Origin: Treponema sp.
GTDB lineage: Bacteria > Spirochaetota > Spirochaetia > Treponematales > Breznakiellaceae
Assembly: GCA_009787835.1 (NCBI GenBank)
Contig: WQSN01000001.1
Location: forward strand, 1 to 64,000
Length of the DNA: 64,000 nucleotides
Direction: 5' to 3'
Positions within the stretch are counted from its first letter, which is position 1, and every line of letters begins with the position of its first letter. The notes under the pieces were generated by a model. The model ran no database searches. It was not told the origin of the DNA and saw only the letters and a program-made list of their open reading frames with translations. Made by a program: the position numbers and the translations under genes. Shown piece after piece: positions 17,528 to 26,524 of the stretch.

Positions 17528-19615
17528 ATGAATTATAGTTTATCAATACCAAATCTGAAATTCCCTGTAACAGAGTTACCATTTGGCGGAGCGCGGGAAA
17601 ACGGCGAAACGCTGGGAATCAATAACAGATTTATGACTAAAAATAAAAAACCAATGTTCCCAATTATGGGTGAATTTCACTTTTCGCGTTATCCGCCGCA
17701 ATATTGGGAAGAATCAATCAGGAAAATGCGCTCGGGCGGCATCCGGATTGTAGCCAGTTATGTTTTTTGGATTCATCATGAGGAAGAAAAAGGCAAATGG
17801 AATTTCAGCGGACAGCGTGACCTGCGTATGTTTATTTCATTATGCTCAAAATTAAATTTATTATTTTTTCTGCGTATCGGTCCCTGGGCGCACGGTGAAT
17901 GCAGAAACGGCGGTTTTCCTGATTGGCTCCAGCATGACAAGTCGATAAAACATCGATCAAATGATCTTAAGTATTTGGATTTAGTACGTATTTTATACAA
18001 GAAAATTTTTGAAGAGGTTAAAGGGCTTTTATGGAAAGAAGGCGGCCCTGTGATCGGCATACAGATTGAGAACGAACACGGACACTGCGGAGGCGTAAAC
18101 GGAAGCGAAGGACTCGCGCACATGAGTGTCTTAAAAAAGATAGCTTTAGACGCGGGGTTTGACGTTCCATATTATACCGCGACAGGCTGGGGCGGAGCGA
18201 ATGTCGTTGACGGCGAAATGATTCCTGTGCAGGGCGGTTATGCGGATGCTCCATGGGAACAGCACACAAGGGAATTACCTGCCAATCAAAATTATCTGCT
18301 AACGCCGTTTCAAAATGATCCGTTAATCGGAAGCGATTGGGGGCATTCCTTTGAAACATTCACATACAGGGTTAAGGATTACCCGTATTTAACGGCGGAA
18401 CTTGGCGGAGGAATACAGGTAACATCGCGCAGACGTCCTGTAATTACGGCAATTGATACTGCCGCCCAGGCGTTATGCAAAATCGCATCAGGCGCTGCCA
18501 TGCTCGGGTACTACATGTACCACGGAGGAACAAATCCTTCAGGCGAATTAACTACGCTGCAGGAATCCACCGAAAGCGGTTCCTATACGGATGTGCCTGT
18601 GTTGTCTTACGATTTCCAGGCATGTATCGGCGAATACGGCGAACTGCATCAGAGCTACCGGAAGTTAAAACGGCTTCACATGTTCATAAATGATTTTGAA
18701 GAAATTCTCGCGCCGTCTGTAAGTTTTTTTCCTGCGGAAATGGTTAAAGATGCGGAAGACACGCAAACATTACGTATATGCGCAAGACATGATTTTGATT
18801 CCAATACCGGCTTTTTATTCATCAATAACCACCAAAGAAACAGAAACATGATTAGTCATAAAGAAACCGGTATCTCTGTTGAATTGCCAAACGAGACGAT
18901 TCATTTTCCTCTCATGAATATACCAACCGGATTTTATGGAATTTTCCCGTATAATATTGATCTCAGCGGTTTCTTTTTACAGTCAACAAACGCGCAGCTA
19001 TTATGCAAATTAAAAGACAAGTTTGTTTTCTTCTGTCATGAAAAACCGGTATTCAATTTCAAAGGCGAACAAGCTCCGGTAATTGTTCTGACAGAAGAGG
19101 AAGCGGATAATGCCTGGTTATTCGGCGATCAATTGTATATTACCAAAGGAGATTTAATTGAAAATGAAAACGGATTATGCATTACAACATGCAGAACAGA
19201 AGAGACGGTAATCCGTTTCCCGGATAAAAAAGAAATTTATTTAAAATTCAATAAAATTTATGTTAACTGTAAATTTACAGAGGTTTACAGAGATGATTTA
19301 TGCGCTGAATATGAACTGCTTCTCGATAAATTCAATGCTGATGGAATTAACGATATATTTATGGTTGTAGATTTCACGGGCGACAGAGCGGAATTGTACC
19401 GTGACGGTAAATTGGCGGCGGATTGGTTTACAACAGGTTTACCCTGGAGGGTAGGATTACGGCGCTTCAATTATGAAGGGCATTTTTCATTAAAAATATT
19501 CCCGGTAGTAAAGGACACTTACTTTGAATGTGAAATTAAAGAAGGTTTTTATCTCAATAATATATTTCTGGAAACTCAATACGTAAAACAAATAAATGAG
19601 GAAGCGTGGATATGA
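17528..19615 (+). CDS. GH35 beta-galactosidase
   Basis: The 695-residue enzyme matches glycoside hydrolase family 35: an N-terminal TIM barrel beginning around residue 40, R-x-GPWAHGECRNGGFPDWL near 116-134, and acid/base E183 in GIQIENEHG. The nucleophile E291 is in YLTAELGG, and beta-sandwich domains follow. It would remove terminal beta-galactose from galactan fragments. No signal peptide is visible, so it acts in the cytoplasm on imported oligosaccharides. Its stop overlaps the next start (ATGA), giving a coupled GH35-GH53-GH2 set. It follows the importer genes and probably shares their LacI control. The ATG has no clear SD. Confidence 0.9.
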   Translation: MNYSLSIPNLKFPVTELPFGGARENGETLGINNRFMTKNKKPMFPIMGEFHFSRYPPQYWEESIRKMRSGGIRIVASYVFWIHHEEEKGKWNFSGQRDLRMFISLCSKLNLLFFLRIGPWAHGECRNGGFPDWLQHDKSIKHRSNDLKYLDLVRILYKKIFEEVKGLLWKEGGPVIGIQIENEHGHCGGVNGSEGLAHMSVLKKIALDAGFDVPYYTATGWGGANVVDGEMIPVQGGYADAPWEQHTRELPANQNYLLTPFQNDPLIGSDWGHSFETFTYRVKDYPYLTAELGGGIQVTSRRRPVITAIDTAAQALCKIASGAAMLGYYMYHGGTNPSGELTTLQESTESGSYTDVPVLSYDFQACIGEYGELHQSYRKLKRLHMFINDFEEILAPSVSFFPAEMVKDAEDTQTLRICARHDFDSNTGFLFINNHQRNRNMISHKETGISVELPNETIHFPLMNIPTGFYGIFPYNIDLSGFFLQSTNAQLLCKLKDKFVFFCHEKPVFNFKGEQAPVIVLTEEEADNAWLFGDQLYITKGDLIENENGLCITTCRTEETVIRFPDKKEIYLKFNKIYVNCKFTEVYRDDLCAEYELLLDKFNADGINDIFMVVDFTGDRAELYRDGKLAADWFTTGLPWRVGLRRFNYEGHFSLKIFPVVKDTYFECEIKEGFYLNNIFLETQYVKQINEEAWI

Positions 19616-20595
19616 AACACTATGAATTTGACAGAGACTTCGCAATTGGCGCTGATATAAGCTGGTATCCGCAAATGCAGGAATCCGGATTTATATTCCG
19701 TAACCGGCATGGACAGGAGCAGGATTTACTTCTGATATTAAAAGAATACGGTATGGATACAATACGCCTGCGCACCTGGGTAAATCCGTCTGACCATCCT
19801 CATTCAGGGCATTGTTCCGCACAGGAAACTCTGGATTTTGCGCTTCAGTGTAAAGAAGCTGGTTTCCGCATCATGCTTAATTTTCATTACAGCGATTCCT
19901 GGGCAGATCCAAAACAGCAAAGAATACCGGCTGCCTGGGAAAAACTTGATTTTGATGATCTTGAAAAGCGTTTATACGATTACACTTTTCAGACAATAAA
20001 ATTATTTAAAGAGAACGATCTGGAACCGGAGTGGGTTCAGATTGGCAATGAAACCAATCCCGGAATGCTGCTTCCGCATGGCAGCGTCGATAATTTTGAC
20101 AAGTTAACGCGATTGTACAATGCGGGGCATGATGCAGTGAAAGCTGTATCAGCTAAAATAAAAACAATGATACATCTTGCAGAGTTTAACAGCACGGATT
20201 TTATCATGAAATATTTTGAAAATCTGGAAAAAAGAAACTGCCGCTACGATATGATGGGATTTTCGTTTTATCCGTATCATCTGCCCATGTTAACATACGA
20301 GACCTGCATGGAAGGGCTTTCACGTTCCATGACAGAAATCCCAAAACGTTTCACAAAAGATTTTATTATCGTGGAAACCGGCGGAGTTGATGAAAAGGAA
20401 GAGGAGACTTTTAAACTATTGAATGATGTTATCGAAGAAATGAAAAGCCAGCCCAAATGCAAAGGTATTTTGTTATGGGAACCTCAGGGAGCCAAAATAT
20501 GGAGCGGTTATCCGCTCAGCGCCTGGCGGGGAGACGGTCTGCCTGCTAAAGCTCTTGATGCCCTGTGCAGTATTAAAAAAGTTTCAGTTCTATAA
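19612..20595 (+). CDS. GH53 endo-beta-1,4-galactanase (arabinogalactan endogalactanase)
   Basis: The 327-residue GH53 enzyme starts at ATG 19612, eight bases after GAGGA and overlapping the GH35 stop. Family blocks are GADISWYPQM (13-22), IRLRTWVNP (51-59), HYSDSWADP (92-100), WVQIGNET with acid/base E147 and FIIVETGG with nucleophile E255. It splits beta-1,4-galactan of rhamnogalacturonan-I side chains. There is no signal peptide, which is unusual for an endo-acting galactanase and implies that it trims imported oligosaccharides inside the cell. It sits between two beta-galactosidases, and together they form a galactan-to-galactose module. Confidence 0.93.
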   Translation: MKHYEFDRDFAIGADISWYPQMQESGFIFRNRHGQEQDLLLILKEYGMDTIRLRTWVNPSDHPHSGHCSAQETLDFALQCKEAGFRIMLNFHYSDSWADPKQQRIPAAWEKLDFDDLEKRLYDYTFQTIKLFKENDLEPEWVQIGNETNPGMLLPHGSVDNFDKLTRLYNAGHDAVKAVSAKIKTMIHLAEFNSTDFIMKYFENLEKRNCRYDMMGFSFYPYHLPMLTYETCMEGLSRSMTEIPKRFTKDFIIVETGGVDEKEEETFKLLNDVIEEMKSQPKCKGILLWEPQGAKIWSGYPLSAWRGDGLPAKALDALCSIKKVSVL

Positions 20596-20607
20596 GGGAG
20601 AAAAAGC

Positions 20608-22986
20608 ATGTATCTGGAACATACATCCGCGAGGGCGCGCGAATGGTTTGGCTTTGACTGGGAATTTAAGCATGAAGAGGAAGATGATTTCCGTTCAGTG
20701 CAATTACCCCACGACTGGAGTATTGAGTATGCTTTTGATGAGAACGCGCCATCGTGCGGATCCGGCGGTTATGTAAAAACAGGCAAAGGTCTATACGTTA
20801 AACGTTTTTTAATTTCACCCTCAGCAAAGGGAAAAAAAATATTTTTACATTTTGACGGCGCATACATGTGCGCTTTTGTTTTTCTTAACAATAAGGAATC
20901 AGGCTCTCATGTATATGGTTACACTCCTTTTGAACTGGATATTACAGAACAACTGAACTTTGAAAGCGTGAATGAACTCGTAGTAAGTATCGATAATTCG
21001 CGCCAGCCCGGTTCACGCTGGTATTCAGGTTCGGGGATAACAAGGGATCTGTGGATTGAAGCTGTCTCTGCGGCGCATATTAAAACATCCGGCGTTTTTA
21101 TCCGCGCGAAGAATATTAAAAGCGAATCAGCTTCTTTACTTGTGGATACTGATATAATACTGCCGGGAACCGGGAGCGCGCATCTAAATACCCGTATTTT
21201 CGATAAAGATAATAAACTTGTATCAGAAGTTTTGATTGCGATCAAATCCGGCGGCGTTAGCTGTCATGAACAAGAGATCCGCTCTCCGCTGCTCTGGTCT
21301 CACAGCAGCCCGTTTATATACCGCGCGGAATCTACGCTGATTGTTGACGATGTAATTACCGATGTCTATACATCATCTTTTGGCATCAGAAAAATTGAGT
21401 TTAATCCTGACAGGGGTTTTATCATCAATGGAGATCAGGTCAAACTAAGGGGCGTTTGCCTGCACCATGACGGCGGCAGTGTTGGAGCCGCGGTTCCTGT
21501 AAAACTTTGGCGGCGAAGGCTTAATAAATTGAAAGATATGGGCGTAAACGCGATCAGGTTTTCCCATAATCCTCCTGATCCGGGATTACTGGATCTTTGT
21601 GATTCACTTGGTTTTTATGTAATGGACGAAGCCTTTGACGAATGGGCTCTCCTCAAATCAAAAGCTCTGGGTTCAAACACACATCAGAGCAGAGGTTATT
21701 CAGAGTGGTTTGATGAACATCATGAAGAAGATTTAAACGCCATGATTACGCGGGACAGAAATCATCCGTCTGTAATAATCTGGAGTATTGGCAATGAAGT
21801 GCCGGAACAGACACAAACTGACGGGCATTTAATCGCGCAAAAACTTATTGACATCTGCCACAAGCTTGATCCAACCCGTCTTTGCACACAGGCAAATGAT
21901 CAGATATGCGCAGAACCCAAAGCAGCAACGGAAGCTTTTCTGAATACCCTGGACATTGCAGGTTACAATTATACAGGACGCTGGAGAAGCCGCGCTGAAA
22001 CGTTATATGAAAGCGATAAACGCGGAAATCCCGCGCGTCTGATTATCGGCGCGGAAAATACCTCCGCGGCGGGAATACGGGGAGATTACAACCAGAAAAC
22101 CAAAGGTTCGGCGTTCTGGCACGGGTTTTATTACACAGCCGCTGCGCGGGTACAGAGATTGCTTCGCTTCACTGAAACCCACGATTATGTTTCAGGCGAT
22201 TTCATGTGGACAGGCGTCGATTATTTGGGCGAAGCGCATTGGCCCAACCGTTCTGCATGCTGCGGTGTTTTGGACACCTGCGGCTTTCCAAAGGATCATT
22301 ATTATTTTTATAAAAGTATATGGCGGCGCGATGAACCTTTTGTTTATCTATTTCCGCACTGGAATCTGGATGTGCCTCATGGTAATGTGATCCCTGTAAT
22401 ATGTTATACCAATTGTGAACAGGCAGAAATATTTATTAACGGTAAATCCTACGGCAAGAAGGCATCCAGTTATCCAGCATACGGTATGACAGAAATTTAC
22501 GGACACTTTGACAAGCCTCCTTTGCCTGTAAACACCGACGATATGTTCCTTAGCTGGGACGCACCTTACGAACCTGGAATCATTGAGGCCGCCGGTTTTA
22601 ATAATGGCGAAGAAATATGCCGCCATACAGTAAGAACCGCAGGCAAGCCTGCGCAGTTATCAGCTTGTATGGATACCGGGCAATTAATCTGCGACGGAAG
22701 GGATATCGCTCATATCGAAGTTCAGGTAAAGGATGCTGAAAATATTTTTTGCCCTCATGCCTGTGGCCGCGTATATGTAAACATCGAAGGCCCTGCGCAG
22801 CTTATCGGCATTGATAATGGTAAGCCCGATTGTACGGACAGCTTTAAGGGAAACAGTATGGAAGCCATGTCAGGACTTTTACTGATTATTATACGTTCAA
22901 AACGCGAGCCAGGAGAAATAAAAGTAACTCTCAGCGCTGATAAACTGGAAGGATGCCAGCTTACTTTACGTTCAGAAAGCGGTTAA
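20608..22986 (+). CDS. GH2 beta-galactosidase
   Basis: The 792-residue glycoside hydrolase family 2 protein shows a sugar-binding domain (residues ~10-150, HDWSIEYAF, GSGITRDLWI), an immunoglobulin-like domain and a TIM barrel starting near 270. Barrel motifs include RGVCLHHDGG and NAIRFSHNPP, acid/base E397 in IIWSIGNEVPEQ and probable nucleophile E483 in IIGAENTSAAG. The C-terminal 200 residues are the beta-rich domains common in this beta-galactosidase subgroup. No export signal is seen. The ATG has AAGGGAG upstream, 12 bases after the GH53 gene. With GH35 and GH53 it would release galactose from imported galactans. Another beta-glycoside specificity is possible. Confidence 0.87.
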   Translation: MYLEHTSARAREWFGFDWEFKHEEEDDFRSVQLPHDWSIEYAFDENAPSCGSGGYVKTGKGLYVKRFLISPSAKGKKIFLHFDGAYMCAFVFLNNKESGSHVYGYTPFELDITEQLNFESVNELVVSIDNSRQPGSRWYSGSGITRDLWIEAVSAAHIKTSGVFIRAKNIKSESASLLVDTDIILPGTGSAHLNTRIFDKDNKLVSEVLIAIKSGGVSCHEQEIRSPLLWSHSSPFIYRAESTLIVDDVITDVYTSSFGIRKIEFNPDRGFIINGDQVKLRGVCLHHDGGSVGAAVPVKLWRRRLNKLKDMGVNAIRFSHNPPDPGLLDLCDSLGFYVMDEAFDEWALLKSKALGSNTHQSRGYSEWFDEHHEEDLNAMITRDRNHPSVIIWSIGNEVPEQTQTDGHLIAQKLIDICHKLDPTRLCTQANDQICAEPKAATEAFLNTLDIAGYNYTGRWRSRAETLYESDKRGNPARLIIGAENTSAAGIRGDYNQKTKGSAFWHGFYYTAAARVQRLLRFTETHDYVSGDFMWTGVDYLGEAHWPNRSACCGVLDTCGFPKDHYYFYKSIWRRDEPFVYLFPHWNLDVPHGNVIPVICYTNCEQAEIFINGKSYGKKASSYPAYGMTEIYGHFDKPPLPVNTDDMFLSWDAPYEPGIIEAAGFNNGEEICRHTVRTAGKPAQLSACMDTGQLICDGRDIAHIEVQVKDAENIFCPHACGRVYVNIEGPAQLIGIDNGKPDCTDSFKGNSMEAMSGLLLIIIRSKREPGEIKVTLSADKLEGCQLTLRSESG

Positions 22987-23039
22987 AAACACTTCCTTTA
23001 AATTCCAAATATACACTGGAATGAATAAGACCATCGGTG

Positions 23040-23045
23040 TACAAT
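23040..23045 (+). promoter_or_regulatory. -10 box of aminotransferase gene (leaderless)
   Basis: TACAAT ends six bases before the ATG at 23052. The -35 region is poor (CTGGAA at 23016-23021). No SD is present. The layout matches the other leaderless starts in this window. Confidence 0.4.
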
Positions 23046-23051
23046 AAATTT

Positions 23052-24212
23052 ATGTATATTTCCAAATTAGCCAGCGCTTCCAGGACAAATATACTTCAGG
23101 TACTTGAAGAGCGAAGAGTTCAGCTTGTTTCTCAGGGAAAAGATATTATAAATCTCTCTGTCGGGACTCCTGACAGGCCGCCCGCGCCTCATGTAATGCA
23201 GGCGATCGCGGAAGCTTCCAAAAATCCTGAAAATTACAAGTACACGCTGACAGATCCTCAGGCGCTGACAGACGCTGTCAGAAACTGGTATAAAAACCGC
23301 TACAATACAGATATAGAAAAAGATGAAATACTTTCAATATACGGATCGCAGGAAGGATTCGCGCATATTTTCCATGCGTTATGCGACATCGGCGATATTG
23401 TGATAACTGGCTCGCCGGGTTATCCCGTATTTTTCTACGGTCCGCGAATGGCGGGAGCGGATGTATACCGCATTCCCTTGCTGCCGGAAAACGGATACCT
23501 AATCGACTTTGATTCAATTCCGCAGGAGATCGCGAAAAAAGCGCGGGTTATAATCGCAAGTTATCCGTCAAATCCGTTAGGCGCAATAGCTTCAGAAGAT
23601 TTTTATGTAAGGCTTGTCTTTTTCGCGAAAAAATACGGCATTGCGGTTATACACGACAACGCCTACTCTGAACTTGTACATGACGGTCAGCCAGGAGGGA
23701 GTTTTCTTTCAATACCCGGCGCGAAAGATATAGGCATTGAGTTTAATTCACTTTCAAAAAGTTATAATTTAACAGGTCTTAGAATCTCCTTTGCGATTGG
23801 GAACAGGCAGATAATCGAAGCTTTCAGGAAACTCAGGACAAATATTGATTACGGACTCTGCGCTCTGGATCACACCGCAGCGGTTGCATCTCTTACAGGG
23901 CCCCAGGATATCGTTAAACAAAACCGAGAGGCCTACAGACAGAGGCGCGACGCTTTCTGCGCCGCTCTTTCAGCTAACGGCTGGAAAACGCCAATGACGC
24001 CAGCTTCAATGTTTACATGGTTTCCGGTTCCGGTTAAAGGCGTTACAAGCGAACAGTTTTGCATAGATCTTCTGGAAAAGGCGGGCGTTATCTGCGTTCC
24101 GGGATCCAGTTTCGGCGCAGAAGGGGAGGGGTATCTTCGCTTCGCGCTTACTCAAACGCCTGAAAGGCTTGAAGAGGCCGCGCGCAGAATCGGAGAATAT
24201 TTAAAGAATTAA
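23052..24212 (+). CDS. Class I/II PLP-dependent aminotransferase, DapL-like
   Basis: The 386-residue fold-type I aminotransferase shows NLSVGTPDRPPAP near the N-terminus, YPSNPLGA (171-178), an HDNAYSEL block and the PLP lysine K236 in NSLSKSYNLTGLR, with RFALTQTPERLEEA near the end. The SKSYNLTGLR/NPLGA pattern is closest to LL-diaminopimelate and related alanine/aspartate aminotransferases, so a role in lysine or peptidoglycan precursor synthesis is possible. It lies between carbohydrate genes without obvious link, has its own leaderless-type start and is followed 30 bases later by an oxidoreductase gene. Substrate remains uncertain. Confidence 0.82.
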   Translation: MYISKLASASRTNILQVLEERRVQLVSQGKDIINLSVGTPDRPPAPHVMQAIAEASKNPENYKYTLTDPQALTDAVRNWYKNRYNTDIEKDEILSIYGSQEGFAHIFHALCDIGDIVITGSPGYPVFFYGPRMAGADVYRIPLLPENGYLIDFDSIPQEIAKKARVIIASYPSNPLGAIASEDFYVRLVFFAKKYGIAVIHDNAYSELVHDGQPGGSFLSIPGAKDIGIEFNSLSKSYNLTGLRISFAIGNRQIIEAFRKLRTNIDYGLCALDHTAAVASLTGPQDIVKQNREAYRQRRDAFCAALSANGWKTPMTPASMFTWFPVPVKGVTSEQFCIDLLEKAGVICVPGSSFGAEGEGYLRFALTQTPERLEEAARRIGEYLKN

Positions 24213-24242
24213 TGTTGGCTGGTATTTATTTTAGGAGGAAAT

Positions 24243-25436
24243 ATGTTAAATATCGCAATTATCGGAACCGGTAATATATCAAAAGCGCATATAGAGGCGT
24301 ATCTCGCTTTTCCCAAACGGTGCAGAATAACCTGCCTGGCAGATATTTTCCCTGAAAAAGCGGAACTGAAAAAGAAAGAATTTAATCTTGACACGGAAAT
24401 TTTTGATGATTATAAAAAAATTCCAAAGAGTGCTTCCATCGATCTTGTCAGCATCTGTTCTCCGCCTTTTATGCACGCCCAGACGGCAATTCATTTTTTA
24501 AAGGCAGGCATTAATGTCATAGTAGAAAAACCTATGGCCGCTTCTCTGGAAGAATGCGACGCCATGATCAAGGCGGCAAAAAAAAGCGGTAAAATACTCT
24601 CTCCTGTTGCGCAGAACCGTTTTAAAGATCCAATAATGAATCTTAAAAGAACCCTTGATTCGCAGATTATCGGCAAGGTGGTTCACGCGCAATTTGATTC
24701 TTTCTGGTGGCGGGGGCATTGTTACTATGATCTCTGGTGGCGCGGTACATGGGAAAAGGAGAGGGGAGGCTGCACATTGAATCACGCGGTGCATCATATT
24801 GACATGCTGGGCTGGATGCTTGGCCGACCTTCCAAAGTCAGCGCGATACTAAGCAATGTATCCCATGACAATGCCGAAGTGGAAGATATTTCTGTAGCGG
24901 TTATGCAGTATAAAGCCGGATCTCTTTGCGCCAAAGGCGCCCTGGCCCAGGTTACAAGTTCCGTTGTCCATCATGAGGAAGAACAGCAGATTGTTTTTCA
25001 GGGTGAAAATGCAAGTGTTTCAGCGCCGTGGAAAGTCCGCGCTTCATCTTCAATGCCCAATGGTTTCCCCCGGGAAAATCCTGACATTAAAAAGAAAATA
25101 GATAACTTTTATAAAACATCGCCTGCGCTTAAATATTCAGGGCATACAGGACAAATTGACAATGTGCTTACGGCAATTGAAAAAGGCAAAGATTATCTTA
25201 TAAAAGGCGAGGACGGCAGGCTCACTATTGAACTTATCACCGCAATTTATAAATCCGGAACCGAAGGCCGAATTATCGATCTTCCGCTTAAAAAGAACGA
25301 CCCCTTCTATACAGCGGATGAAATTATGTCCAATGTTAAACGCTTTTATAAAAAGACTTCATCGGTATTGGAACAGGAAGGAAATATTACTACCGGAAAC
25401 AGTTATAGCAATGTAAAAAGAAAGGAGAAAAAATAA
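24243..25436 (+). CDS. Gfo/Idh/MocA-family oxidoreductase
   Basis: The 397-residue NAD(P)-dependent sugar dehydrogenase has an N-terminal GTGNISKAH nucleotide motif (residues 8-16), the EKPMA catalytic-lysine motif near 95 and the C-terminal alpha/beta domain with GGCTLNHAVHHIDMLGWMLG, whose His-x3-D positions are typical of the catalytic site. AGGAGG precedes the ATG. It is coupled to the following gene by a one-base TAATG overlap. It probably oxidises or reduces a sugar, uronate or cyclitol in the cytoplasm; the neighbouring glycosidases suggest a glycoside-derived substrate. Confidence 0.85.
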   Translation: MLNIAIIGTGNISKAHIEAYLAFPKRCRITCLADIFPEKAELKKKEFNLDTEIFDDYKKIPKSASIDLVSICSPPFMHAQTAIHFLKAGINVIVEKPMAASLEECDAMIKAAKKSGKILSPVAQNRFKDPIMNLKRTLDSQIIGKVVHAQFDSFWWRGHCYYDLWWRGTWEKERGGCTLNHAVHHIDMLGWMLGRPSKVSAILSNVSHDNAEVEDISVAVMQYKAGSLCAKGALAQVTSSVVHHEEEQQIVFQGENASVSAPWKVRASSSMPNGFPRENPDIKKKIDNFYKTSPALKYSGHTGQIDNVLTAIEKGKDYLIKGEDGRLTIELITAIYKSGTEGRIIDLPLKKNDPFYTADEIMSNVKRFYKKTSSVLEQEGNITTGNSYSNVKRKEKK

Positions 25437-26515
25437 TGAAAATATCAGAAGGCATGAATTATGCTCCAAAGGGAAAACCTAATCCTGTTGTTAAAAAAGG
25501 AGAATTTTCTTTTGCAGCGGCAGCTTTGGATCACGGGCATATCTACGGTATGTGCAATGGCCTTTGTGAAGCAGGCGCGGATCTGAAATGGGTTTTCGAT
25601 CCTGATCCCGTTAAAGTTAAAAAATTTGTCACGCAATTTCCACAGGTAAAAATCGCCAGGAGTGAAGCTGAAATACTGGATGATAATGAAATTAAACTTG
25701 TCGCAGGAGCCGCTGTTACATCGGAACGCTGCGCTCTGGGAATGCGTGTTTTAAACGCGGGGAAAGATTATTTTACGGATAAAGCTCCGCTTACTGCATT
25801 GGATCAGCTACAGACAGCAAGGTTAATGGTTGAAAAAACAAAAAAGAAATACATGTGTTATTACAGCGAACGGCTGCATGTGGAAAGCGCTGTCTTTGCG
25901 GGCCAGCTTATTGAACAGGGCGCAATTGGCCAGGTAATTCAGGTTCTTGGCTTGGGACCGCACCGGCTGGGAGATCCAAAAACCAGACCGGACTGGTTTT
26001 TTATAAAAGAAAAATACGGCGGAATTCTTTGCGACATCGGCAGTCATCAGATAGAACAATTCCTTTTTTATGCCGGCTGCAAGGACGCGAAAGTAATTTA
26101 CAGCCAGGTTGGGAATTATAATCATCCTGAATTTTCTGAACTGGAGGATTTTGGCGATGCGATGCTTGTTGGCGATAATGGCGCGTCACATTATTTCCGG
26201 GTAGACTGGTTTACCCCGGACGGACTTCAGACATGGGGAGACGGCCGCTCTTTTATTCTTGGCACAGAAGGTTCGATTGAACAGAGAAAGTATGTGAACA
26301 TTGGGCAGAAAGGTTCGGGCGGGGATCATCTGTTCCTTGTCAATAAACATGAAGAAACCTACTACAATGTAAACGGAAAGACCGGTTTTCCTTTCTTTGG
26401 AGAGCTAATTCTGGATTGCATCAACCGTACAGAAAACGCCATGACACAGGAACATTGTTTTAAGGCTGCAGAACTTTGCGTGCTTGCGCAAATGAAAGCC
26501 GTCAGGATTAAATAG
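25436..26515 (+). CDS. Second Gfo/Idh/MocA-family oxidoreductase
   Basis: The 359-residue protein belongs to a divergent subgroup: in place of GxGxxG there is AALDHGHIYGMCNG (residues ~31-44), and the usual EKP motif appears as DKAPLT. The C-terminal domain retains GGILCDIGSHQIEQFLFYAG with the conserved Asp and His. It starts inside the stop of the previous gene (TAATG) after AAAGGAG, so the two oxidoreductases are co-translated and may act on the same metabolite or form successive steps. It converges on the beta-glucuronidase gene nine bases away. The substrate is unknown. Confidence 0.82.
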   Translation: MKISEGMNYAPKGKPNPVVKKGEFSFAAAALDHGHIYGMCNGLCEAGADLKWVFDPDPVKVKKFVTQFPQVKIARSEAEILDDNEIKLVAGAAVTSERCALGMRVLNAGKDYFTDKAPLTALDQLQTARLMVEKTKKKYMCYYSERLHVESAVFAGQLIEQGAIGQVIQVLGLGPHRLGDPKTRPDWFFIKEKYGGILCDIGSHQIEQFLFYAGCKDAKVIYSQVGNYNHPEFSELEDFGDAMLVGDNGASHYFRVDWFTPDGLQTWGDGRSFILGTEGSIEQRKYVNIGQKGSGGDHLFLVNKHEETYYNVNGKTGFPFFGELILDCINRTENAMTQEHCFKAAELCVLAQMKAVRIK

Positions 26516-26524
26516 TATATTAAG

